This document shows positions 46,891-57,302 of a DNA stretch of 64,000 nt, piece by piece; the stretch's first letter is position 1, and the number at the start of each line of letters is the position of its first letter. The position numbers and the translations under genes were made by a program. The notes beneath the pieces were generated by a model. That model saw only the letters and a list, made by a program, of their open reading frames with translations, ran no database searches and was not told the origin of the DNA. Source of the stretch: Knoxdaviesia capensis. Its lineage: Eukaryota > Ascomycota > Sordariomycetes > Microascales > Gondwanamycetaceae. The stretch covers positions 277,909 through 341,908 of the forward strand of contig LNGK01000016.1 of the NCBI GenBank assembly GCA_001510575.1, read 5' to 3'.

Positions 46891-49800
46891 GGTGGAGGTG
46901 GAAGAGGCGGAAAGCAGAAGCCCGGCGAGAAAGGTGAGAAAAGAGAAGAAGAGCCAAATAGACTATATATCCGGGCTGAAAAAAAGGAATAACGGGTTTC
47001 GCGGTTTAGGTTGACGCCACAAAGGGAGCGCGTATGGCCGTTGTTTCTGTGTCGCGATAGTATCTCCGTCTTGGAAGTCAAGGACAACAGAAGAGAGATC
47101 AAGGGCAGCGGGCGGGTGTATTTATCATATATCGCACACCACACCGCGTACCCATCCCTCCATACTGACTGGATTTCCCATCCAGAGCTTATGTTTGGTC
47201 GTATCCAGGCTCGGCGCAGTAAAATCGAGGGTCGGAAGCGGGCTATGGACAAGGGATCATGTTGATGCAATGCTACACACCTATTGGCCGTGTGATCCCT
47301 GTCTGGGGTTGAATTGCTCGAGCACTACACGAATGAAATGGTTGATTCTTGGGGTTTTAGTCCTGCGCCCCGTAGATTGAATGAGTCCGACCAGGCCTAG
47401 CAAGGATGGCAAAGGAGACACATGATTCGAGGTGATGGCTCGGCGGGATGTGGTCATGGACGGTATATTACGTAGTGAGGAGTTGCCAAGTGAGAAAACA
47501 CCGACAGGATACGGCGAGAGACATGGGATTTGCGGTCGATCATCGATCGCTGGTTGTACGAGCTGGAAGAGGCAAAAGTCAGCCCACAGAATAATCAGAA
47601 AAAACGGAGTAATACCCTGGTAGAATCTCTGACCATTATAAGCAGATGGTCCCTGAAATTAGCTTTGGAGCGAGCTCCCACCGTCTTCCGCCGGAGTTAC
47701 CTACAGTACATATGGAAGTCTAAGAGTAAGCGAGTGTGTAGGCTGGCCGGCCAAAGATTTTAGGACAAGCTGATGTTAGACGCTCGTCCATCTGAAGCGG
47801 CGCAGAACTGGCTCGCGCAGCCAGTTGCCTCGCAGAAATTTGTCCACTAATGGACGGCCGAGATACAAGTCTTGGGCCAGGAGCAAATGTCCTTCCAGAA
47901 TGAAAGCCTGCCCAGCCTTGTGTTGTCCCCCCACTGCAGGTACTCAATCAGTGGTAAGAAAACGGTCTATAGGCTGTACGTCTCCTATACGCAACAGTCC
48001 ATAAATCGATTCAATATACTCGAGATGTTTCATTTCATCAAAACGGAAGATACCCTGCCCAGACCACTTAATAATAAGCTCACACATCAAACGGCTCTGC
48101 AAGCGACGGCAACAGGCCAATAGAGACCACTAATCGCATGCCCTATGGAGAATCGCCATGCTTAACGTAACTTGCCTCCAGCCAGTCAGAGCACAGAATC
48201 GCTCTATGCCACGAAGGACACGCATTTGTTCGTTTTCAACTTCGGTGATCGCCAGCGACTATTCCGAGTTGGGACTGTGGTGGAAGTGTGGCTGGCTCGG
48301 GGGATGGACACAGGGCTCAATCCTCCAATATGCATGCACTGTATATGTAGCTTATTGAGATCGCCATCCAGTCTGCGATGCCCAAACAAAGTATTAGGCT
48401 TGGATCTTTGGTATATGCAACGCATAGATGCAACAAATGAATACATTACATACATGATAGATTGCGTAACAGATAACGGTTCTCCTCTATTGTAGTGTGT
48501 TCACGGGTTTTGCAGTGACAACGGGACAACCAGGGTGGAACAGTAAACAGGCCCCTTGATCTGCCCTTCAAGCCTGTCGCATCTATCCACATCTTGAGTT
48601 CGAGACTAAAACCCTGTTCTATATTCCATATTTGGAGAACCTTAATCTCCTCATGAACCGCGATGAACAACACTCCAACAATCCGAACTCAACAACCGCC
48701 CCCCGATCCAGAGGCAGTCCACCACCTGGTCACAAAACTGCGTGCACAAGAACGTGTACCGATCGCTACACACAAACCAGAGACCGGCACGTGGTAGCTT
48801 TTGCATCCCTTTTTGTGTAAAAGTGCGACACACTCCGGCACCAAGTGATTTTAACGCGTGTTCGTCCCTATTTGCCACAATTACCCCGGATTTCACTTGC
48901 TCTGGCTTCGGTTCCTTGTCCTTTCCTCCTGCCATATCCACAAGTCAAGATACTGCCATCAAAGTTACAACGGCAGACCACTTACAACTTGGCATTTGAA
49001 ACATTTATCTCTGACATCTGCCGACCGTCTTATCTTTTATACAAAAAAATTCCTTTTTTGCGTGAAACAAATCGCACCTTCGGGTCCGTATCGGGAGTAA
49101 CGCCACCATGGATGGAATTCACCCCGCCACCAGGGGGATATCGGTCGCGCCTGCCAAAGATGCCCGAACTGGCACCACGGGGCCTTCAATCAGCCATTTG
49201 GTCCATGCTTTTTCCGCCATTTAACACCCATCATCATCAGTCTTAATGCTGATTTCCGACTAACACTCAGTAATCCAATCCGTCTCAGCACATAACCTCC
49301 GCCGCAGGCTTTGATTCAGATCAGATCAGACGCACTCTATTTCCGTTCCTTAGAATAGACCCCAATCTTTTCTCCAATTGGCATGTAGTCTTATCACTTG
49401 CCGTGTTTTCTTTTCCCACCATGGCGGGGCCGAGGCTATATCTTGTCAAGCAAGCTAATCGGAAGCTGTACCACTCTATCAGGCCGGAACTGGCATATGC
49501 AGGTCGGCTCAAGCACGGGCAAACATGCTACTTAAGCCGACTCATGCCTTACCGTCATATTCACTGTATCACTTCTCCCCGCTCGAACAAACGCCCAACA
49601 ACACCCATATCTGGGCTTCTTCTTCCTTGGCTTTCCAATTCCCCTCCTTCTTTCTTCTAAGCCCGCCACTGTCATCACCATCAAAAAATTTCTGGCCCTG
49701 AATTTGAGCTAATACTGGCAGCAGGTCGAGCTTCAGATACCACGAGCACCACCATCAAAGTCAATAGACTTCAGCCCGTCCGCTCCACCGAGCTTACCTC

Positions 49801-49909
49801 TGATCACATCAGCTTGCAACTTTTTCCCAACCGAGCGTCCGCGACATCTGACATACACGCAGACCCTTGTTACTCAACTGCCCAATCTACTTCATCCGAC
49901 TCGCCCAAC
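46891..49909. other. 3-kb divergent intergenic region
   Basis: It separates the AA7 oxidase (-) from the ThDP enzyme (+). No gene is supported. A diverged copy of the AA7 3' flank lies at 48382-48437, which suggests a former second copy. The bases from about 49.6 to 49.9 kb are pyrimidine- and A-rich leader sequence. Confidence 0.45.
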
Positions 49910-51794
49910 ATGTATACGGCGTCGTTTGCGTTCTTCGAGGCCATCTGGGAGGCCGGCATCACCCATTGCTTCGTCAATCTCGGCAGTGATCACCCCAGTA
50001 TCATCGAGGCGATGGTTCAGGGGAAACGCCGCGCTGAAGGTCGATTCCCACGTATCCTTACATGTCCCAATGAGGTGTGTCTCCTTGTCAGATCTGCTCT
50101 TCGTCTGTCATGATTAGTGCACGGCGGCTGCCGATTTTCCTATTCCACTTCAGCTCGGTCAATATCCGCAATGCCAGTGCTAACCGTTTGTGGGTTTATC
50201 ATAGATGGTCGCCATGTCTATGGCTGATGGCTACGCGCGCTTGACTGGTAAGCCTCAGTGTGTTATAGTCCACGTCGACGTCGGCACGCAAGGTCTCGCA
50301 GCTGCCGTCCACAATTCATCGACCGGCCGCGCTCCCGTGTTCGTGTTTGCCGGCCTATCCCCAATCACCCTCGAGGGCGAGCTCCGCGGCACCCGGACCG
50401 AGTATATTCACTGGATTCAGGATGTGCCGGATCAGAAACAGATTCTTTCCCAGTACTGCCGATATGCCGCCGAGATCAAAACAGGCGTCAACGTCAAGCA
50501 GATGGTCAACCGCGCCCTGCAGTTCGCAACATCCGACCCCAAGGGCCCAGTCTACTTGTGTGGCTCCCGGGAGGTTATGGAGGCTGATTTGGACCCATAC
50601 TCCCTCAACCAATCCCACTGGCTTCCGGTGGAAATTGGAGGCCTACCGTCATCTGGCGTCAAAGCCATTGCCGGTGCTCTTGCCAGCGCCTCGTCTCCTC
50701 TCCTGGTGACTGGATATGCCGGTCGGAACCAGGCGGTTCCCGCTGCCCTTGTGTCGCTAGCGAATGCCGTCAAGGGCCTCCGAATCCTCGACACCGGAGG
50801 CAGCGACATGTGCTTCCCCGCCGACCACCCGGCTTGGCTCGGCCTGCGATTTGGCGTCGACGAGTCCATTACCACTGCCGATGTCATTGTGGTCATTGAC
50901 TGCGACGTCCCCTGGATCCAGTCCCGGTGCAAGCCGCGCGAAGATGCCAAGGTTTTCCACATCGACGTCGACCCGCTGAAGCAGATGATGCCGCTGTTCT
51001 ATATTCAGTCTGAGGCTCGATACCGCGCCGATGCGCTGACCTCTATTGAGCAGATCGTAAACGCCCTGGCCACTCACGAGTTCGCACCGCTGCTTGTGTC
51101 TGCAGAGGCACAATCTCGCGGCGCAAAGAGAGATGCAGACTTCAAAGACCGCATTGCTACTCTGGACCTCAAGGCGCAGCCCAATGCAGGAGATGCCTTT
51201 GGAACTGGATACTTGTGCAGCCGTTTGCGCAACTTGTGCCCTGCTGACACCATCTGGGCCGTTGAGGCCGTCACAAATACCGTACTTGCACATGATCAAC
51301 TTCGGCCAACTGCACCTGGTTCATGGCTGAACTGCGGTGGTGGCGGCCTCGGGTGGTCGGGTGGCGGCGCCATGGGAATCAAGCTTGCCACTGATGCAGA
51401 GAACAACGGTCGCGGCAAGTTTGTTGTGCAGGTTGTCGGCGATGGTACCTATATGTTCACAGTCCCCGGAAGTGTCTATTGGATCGCCAGACGATACAAC
51501 ATTCCAATCTTGACAGTCGTCCTGAACAACAAGGGCTGGAATGCGCCGCGAAACTCCCTTCTTCTGGTGCACCCTGACGGCGAAGCTGCGAAAGTGAGCA
51601 ACGAAGAGATTAACATCTCGTTTGACCCTGTGCCTGACTACTCCGGTATTGCCAAGGCCGCTGCCGGCGGCCAGCTCCACACTGATAAGGTCGAGTCGGC
51701 GTCGGCGCTTGACGATGTCATCCGCAAAGCAATCGCTGCGGTTCAGAGTGGAACTCCTGCTGTTCTCGACTGCAAGGTGGTATCTGGATGTTAA
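49910..51794 (+). CDS. ThDP-dependent enzyme, acetolactate-synthase-like
   Basis: Two exons, 49910..50074 and 50205..51794, give 584 residues. The PYR domain has CPNEMVAMSMADGYARLTG; its Glu, which activates the thiazolium ring of thiamine diphosphate, is the last residue of exon 1. The middle Rossmann-like domain follows (LLVTGYAGRNQAVPAALVSL). The PP domain has GSWLNCGGGGLGWSGGGAM and the ThDP/Mg2+ motif VVGDGTYMF ... LNNKGW. The architecture is that of acetolactate synthase, benzaldehyde lyase and oxalyl-CoA decarboxylase. Because the true mitochondrial acetolactate synthase has a targeting sequence and other marks, this is more likely a paralogue with another substrate. The upstream in-frame leader has no ATG back to 49814, so 49910 is the start. 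Confidence 0.9.
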
Positions 51795-52257
51795 ATGGAC
51801 GATGGGTCAGGCCATGCGAGATTGCGTTCGCTTTGGAAGTTCATCATAACTTGGGCCACATGTACACCGAATTGCTAATTGCACCACCAAAGCTCTTCGC
51901 ATCATATCTTTAGCTAAATGTTAGTTGATCTGGAACGGAAACTGTCATGGACGGTGTTATAGTATTACCCAATAAATAATTTTCACAGCCGAAATGGAGG
52001 AATATGCTGTTGTAAAGTGGAAAATCGGTTATCGACGGTATTGGTACACCCTAACCCTAGTATACAGGGCTACCCACTTTTAAATATTTGCCGGCTAAAC
52101 ACCGGGAGTACCAGCCTGCCAACCTGCCAGCCTTACTTAGTTCTCCCACCTCGGCCCTTTGTTAATCAGTTCTTCCCCCTCGACATCTCCAATCATCTAA
52201 CAAAAGTTACACCTACTACCGACCGGACTCGATATCTTCCTACGAACCAGCACAACA
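51795..52257. promoter_or_regulatory. RPB9 promoter with telobox
   Basis: ACCCTAACCCTAG lies at 52048-52060, about 200 bp before the RPB9 ATG. Nothing coding is visible. Confidence 0.5.
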
Positions 52258-52804
52258 ATGTCCTCTCCAACCTCAACCAGCGGACAGGAGGCGCCGACCG
52301 CCAAGCCCGAGTTTGAGCAGGTTACGTTCCGGTTCTGCTCAGAATGCTCGAACATGCTGTACCCGAAGGAGAACCCCGATACCATGCGGCTGCAGTTCAC
52401 ATGCCGCACCTGCCAGTACTCGGAGGAAGCCGCTTCGACTTGCGTGTTCCGCAATATTATGAATAATGCGGTCGGTGAGACGGCTGGCGTGACCCAGGAC
52501 GTCGGTTCAGATCCCACGGTATGTGCCGGCGGCTGTATCTTTCCCCTCGTGTGGAGTGTTTGCTAACTCGAGTGTTGTGTTTGTGTGGTGTAGCTCCCTC
52601 GCTCGAAGCAGACCTGCCCGAGCTGCGGCCACGACGAGGCCGTCTTCTTCCAGTCGCAGCAGCGCAGTGCGGAAACGGGAATGGTGAGTAGCTTATGCTC
52701 TTCAGCAGCGCTTTACGTTATGAGTCATGAATCTAACTTCGTTTTTCTTGTTCCCGTAGAAACTGTTCTACGTCTGCTGTAGCTGTGGCCACATCTACCA
52801 GTAG
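52258..52804 (+). CDS. RPB9: RNA polymerase II subunit RPB9
   Basis: Three exons, 52258..52518, 52594..52683 and 52760..52804, give 131 residues, close to the usual 120-125. It is a small subunit at the tip of the Pol II jaw that helps transcript cleavage and start-site choice. The first zinc ribbon has FRFCSECSNMLYPKE and CRTCQYSE; the second, C-terminal ribbon has CPSCGHDEAVFFQSQQRSAE and ends with FYVCCSCGHIYQ. Both splice sites fall at codon boundaries or fit the phase, and together restore this conserved C-terminus. It is convergent with uL14m. Confidence 0.96.
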
Positions 52805-52960
52805 GAAACCATCGCCGGACGTCGAAGCCTCGGGATTACGCAACAGTGCCAGCTGCAGCACACGATAAAACTCACCGAATATTGACAGAATTATGCCCAA
52901 TATTGACGGAACGGTGCCCGTTCAGCGGCCGCATCACGCGGAAAAATACCCCCCCCCAAC

Positions 52961-52995
<35 letters not shown>

Positions 52996-53363
52996 CAGCC
53001 ATACAGGCTCAAATACACGGTTCGATTGCTTTTTAGCGAGGAGTTATCAAGGGATTGTTTCTATTGGAGATGCTGTCTGTCTAGGGAAGACGCCGCAACC
53101 CTGGATTAGATCGAGAATGGTTAGATTGGATTTATTTAATGAGAATGCGTATTTGGAATATCCTACTACACTTCAGTGGTTGTCACGAGCACTATGCTTG
53201 AAATGAATATGGGAAGGCTATCCAGAAGAAAACAGGCATATAAATCTTCCGCTCTACTGGAAATAGTCATTATAATTGTACATTGTGTAGTATACATATC
53301 GTCCGCGGCACTCCCCCGTACTCCTCCCCTCCCTCCGAGAATTGTTGTTGCCCGAGGAGTCGT
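52805..53363. other. convergent intergenic gap with CA microsatellite
   Basis: The 3' flanks of RPB9 (+) and uL14m (-). A run of about 15 CA units lies at 52963-52992, preceded by a C-run. Nothing else is visible. Confidence 0.55.
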
Positions 53364-53947
53364 CTACGCCTGCAGCGGCGCCATCGACAAGAGCTTGCTC
53401 CACTTCTTCCGCCGCAGCTCCTGGCCGACAACACCAGTGATACGCGAGCCGACCGGGTCGCCGGCCTTGTTGATCAGCACGCAGGCGTTGTCGTCGAAGC
53501 GCACCACGCTGCCGTCTAGGCGCTGCGACATCTGCTTGGTGCGCACCACGACGGCGTGGCGCATGTCGCCGCGCTTCACCCTGTTCGCGTTCGAAATGCC
53601 GCCGCCAGCATCACCCGAGCTGCGTTGCTTCTGCACGACGACCACTAGACGGTCTCCTGTCACGGACGAAAGAAGGAGGTTGTTAGATAAGCTGGCTCTG
53701 TTGGCTTGGCCGAGGATGTGTACTTGTCGGGTAGACGATATGTCGACGAACCTATTTTTGCGTGGCGTTTCTGGCCCACAACCATGGCACACTCAACGAG
53801 GGCCGCGCCTGAGTTGTCGATGCAGTTGAGGATCGTCTATCACCCATAAGAGACCGGAGTGTCCAACGTCAGTTCACGACCCGGAGCACGCATCGACAAT
53901 ATCAACAAGCAAACGGTCGAGGGTTCACGTACCTTTAATTGAATCAT
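53364..53947 (-). CDS. mitochondrial ribosomal protein uL14m
   Basis: Three exons, 53947..53933, 53836..53752 and 53656..53364, give 130 residues. Exon 1 codes only for MIQLK. The protein has the uL14 signature start, MIQLKTILNCIDNSGAALVE, then GDRLVVVVQKQRS and RFDDNACVLINKAGDPVGSR followed by TGVVGQELR. This is the large-subunit protein of the mitochondrial ribosome (the bacterial counterpart has about 122 residues), and the bacterial-type sequence rather than a cytosolic uL14 marks it as mitochondrial. The second intron uses a GTTCGT donor. The promoter carries TAGGGTT motifs at 54131 and 54151 and a CACGTGAC box near 54100. It is the last intact gene before the RIP-scarred region. Confidence 0.93.
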
Positions 53948-54300
53948 CGCGAATTATGTTTGTTGTGCACCAGCACAAGCAATTTCGTCAATAAGGGGAT
54001 CACTTCGGATTCTGAACGTGGAAGGTTGTTCTTGAACCAACCACCTTGGCTGTCGATTGGAAAAAAAAAAAACTCGCGTTGTTGCTCACGATCTAGATCA
54101 CGTGACATAGGCATTTAGTATATGCACATATAGGGTTGACAGGCTTAAGCTAGGGTTAAGCGCCCGGCCTCCTACACGGCCAGCCGAGATAGTCTCCAAT
54201 TAACTCTCCCGGCCGCCGAATCCCTAAGCTTAGTGTCTTCTTGGGGCTCAATCAACTCTTAAAGTTCTATCTTTAAAGACTACGATCATTACCGCGTTGC
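53948..54300. promoter_or_regulatory. uL14m promoter and boundary to the repeat compartment
   Basis: ATCACGTGACAT near 54098 and, read on the minus strand, CTTAACCCTAGC at about 54149-54160 and CAACCCTA at 54131-54139 form a promoter like those of RPB9 and ArgRS. From about 54.2 kb the composition shifts to AT-rich with many TAG and TAA triplets. Confidence 0.45.
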
Positions 54301-55640
54301 TATTTATGGGCCCAACCTTCTCGCCTTATTCATTTCACGAGTGGATTCTTCAAGTCTTGGAAGAAGCACCAGCGACGCCTGCTTTGCGACGTGATGATGC
54401 ATAGACAAACGGATCAGAATATAGAGGCGAGACTACTCAGTACATCGACGAATTACGGAAAGCCATTAACGAAGAAGCCCTCCAAACTTATACTTCAAAG
54501 CTACGAGATTCTAGGCCGTGTTCAATTTCGCGCGAGTTCTCTGTTAGCAGTCTGAACTTCGTGCGCAAGATCAAGTTTGATAATAGGGTTCAATAGATTA
54601 CGACGCTACGGATACTTCCACCCTTACGCGCCGAGGTGTCAGCTCAGGAAATAGTCGACATAGGCAACAAGACTCTCCATGATATGAAATCCGAACTTAC
54701 CACTATGGAATCTTTTATAGTAAGTCTCTATAGAGACACTTTGTCTCTAACTATGGTGAAAATTGAATTTTCAGTCAGAACACACATATTCTCATTACTA
54801 AAGTCTACGGTTACGAATTCAGTACTAATAACTCCGTCGGGTACGCCTTTTCATTTATTAAATACATACATAGCAACGCGGCAGAGGGGGTGTCACAAGG
54901 CTGCCCGGGTGATCATAATGAATACCCCCTCAATTCGAGACCAAGTTCTAGCGACAGTTAGCCGAAATCGGGATCCAGCTTATGACTATTCGGGTACCCA
55001 AGATTGGATCCATCATTCACGAAGAGAACAGCACCGGCTCATTCCTTATTAGGCCATTATTTGAGACAGAGACCGGGCCTTTCGAGTCTACCGACTTCTT
55101 TCATAACTATCCACCATCGTTAAATACACACCTTAGAGATAGTACGAGTAGTCAAGAAGATATCATTAAAAATTTCCGGAGGATTACAGCATCATTCCCA
55201 CCTCGGCGACAGGACGCTCCTATTAAGTTCGGACTTTCCAACTATGATCTCAATCCAAACAATCTTCTCGTCGACCGTGAGTTCAACATACTTACCGTCA
55301 TTAACTAGGTTTCGGTAACCTCGGCTCCAGATGCTATGCTAGATAGATTGCCATATCTTATAGGCATCACGAGTACCGTGCCGGGAGTCATCGAGACACA
55401 CCCTACAATCATCAAGCGATAAGAGATCGGGCGGTAATTTGCCAAGATTATCGAGCAAGTTGGACAGGAACGGAGCTATACTAAGATGCTACCCACAGGG
55501 AGGAGCCAGGAGCCATTTTTTACCAAAGCCGGATTCTTCTCTAAGGAAGCTATGGCATTTCGATCGCTCATATATGTGAAGATAAAGCAAGACTAGGTCA
55601 AGGACTACCGGGAAGCAGGATTATCGTAGTTATACAGCAG
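54301..55640 (+). pseudogene. RIP-scarred APH-fold phosphotransferase relic
   Basis: Fragments of a fungal aminoglycoside-phosphotransferase-fold (APH family) protein can be read in changing frames. Near 54540-54600: SSLNFVRKIKFDNRV. Near 54990-55310: PKIGSIIHEENSTGSFLI, ETETGPFESTDFF and GLSNYDLNPNNLLVDREFN, the last being the Brenner-type catalytic loop. The expected next words (V-I-D-W) read V-I-N-stop: GAC became AAC and TGG became TAG. Several further in-frame TAG and TAA codons and at least one frameshift occur to about 55.63 kb. Changes are transitions in CpA/TpG context, as RIP makes. It is certainly not functional. In fungi such genes encode small-molecule or protein kinases of mostly unknown substrate and are common in accessory DNA. 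Confidence 0.7.
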
Positions 55641-55739
55641 TAACGAGAATTCAGTGACAAGCTTTTATCTATAGTGTTAAATGTAAAGTGATACTAACTC
55701 TTATTCTATTTCTTTCGTTTTTTCAACTAGCCACTATAT

Positions 55740-56930
55740 CAACATATATGAAGCTCCGCCGTTTACTTATTGCCGTAAGGGATACTACTCTACCTAATCT
55801 CTAGGTAATATTCTTCTCTTCTCGAGATAGATTAGAAGTCGTTAACCCTAAGCGATCCTAAGTATTAACTACACTCCATTCCACGCCTTTCAGATTCCAC
55901 TTACACCTTTAAAGGCGTTATATCCTCGGGCTACTTCTCGACTCTCTTCCCAAGTAACCCATTAACCTTTCCAAACAAGCCATTATTACGTCGAAACGAT
56001 CTCAGACACTCACTTCCACTCCCTATCTCCAGAATCAGACTATCACTACACCCTTCGAACTCTTTACCTCTTAGGGACAACTAACTTTTATCAGTATAGG
56101 GATATCCTTCTAGAGCCAGGTACTCACTTCCGTTCCACTCCGACGCCCACTTGACCACTTGCCTTTCTCTTCCTCTCTTAAAGAATCAAATTACAGTTAG
56201 ACCTTCCGAGCGCTCATCTCTTAGAGGTACTTTACTTATTACTCCATTTTTTCTCCTTATACAGCCACACTCCAGTTTCTCCTCTTCCTCCCTTAAAGCG
56301 TCCCAATATGTAGCTATAGCCTAATTTGGTTACCTCGGACTTAACGTCTTATATAAAGGATACTCTATAAGTTTAATGCCCTTCTCAGAGTCCGACCAGG
56401 AGTCTTATTAAGGAGAAATAGTCCTTAGCGACTACCTAACTTCTTAAATCTTCTAGTAATTAGTTTCGTTACACTCGAACACTTTATCTCTTAAGACTTC
56501 TTTCTCCATCGGGAGACTCTAACTCTAAGTTTAATTATATTCTAACGCTATCTAGAACTACTTATTCTTACACGCCGACTTCACTTTCACGCTAGTTCTC
56601 TTCCTCCCTAAGTACTATGCTTCTTACCGCGAAGGGTACTAACTCGAATAGTCAACAGATATATTTATCCTCTCTCTACGGCCACGTTATTTTCCTAGTA
56701 CGTCGGCTTATATTCCGGAACTTAACCTCGCTTTGTTCTTAGACGTCTAAAGACTACATCTCAGAGCTTCTCCGGTCCCGCCTCCGCACCCTTCGCTTAC
56801 GCCACTCTGTTGACAAGCTCTCCTGCCTGCCTCAGAATCCCTTTTTCCAACGCGCTACTTTGCACTTCTACTCTTCCTACTACTCTCTTCTCCTCATCTA
56901 AACTACTATTCAATTCATTATTTCGGCTAG
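55740..56930 (-). pseudogene. unidentified minus-strand coding relic
   Basis: On the minus strand from about 56.93 kb downward, stretches with coding character survive (for example EEKRVVGRVEVQSSALEKGI and EKEVLRDKVFECNE) broken by many TAG, TAA and TGA codons. G-to-A changes dominate on the reading strand. I do not recognise the family. The extent is approximate and there may be several frames or elements. Confidence 0.4.
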
Positions 56931-57302
56931 CATTTTGTCTAGTATAAAAACGATCAGAAAAATTAGCGGTTTTATAGTGTTCTTATAGTGATAATTAGTG
57001 AGTAAAAAATAGCAGATGAAAGTTCTAATGCATCAAAGCTATAACTAAGATGATCATCAGGTCTCCAGTCGCAAGCCATAGATAGTCTTTAAAACTTGCA
57101 TTTTATGACATACTTCCTCAGCTCTCATTCTGAATTCTTTAGAACATCGCCAGATACACACAAGGCCTCTAGCTTAAGTCAACCACATCGGTCTGCCCGC
57201 TCAACTAGCCTTCTGCTTTTTAATCCTTAATTCTTTTCTCATCCTTCACAAGTTAACCGCCGTCTAACAGGCATTCTACCTCGTTCCTAACGACTCAACG
57301 CC

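Noticed and set aside
48651..49246. short frames between the AA7 and ThDP genes
   Set aside because: They are short, overlapping on both strands and without motif or intron structure.
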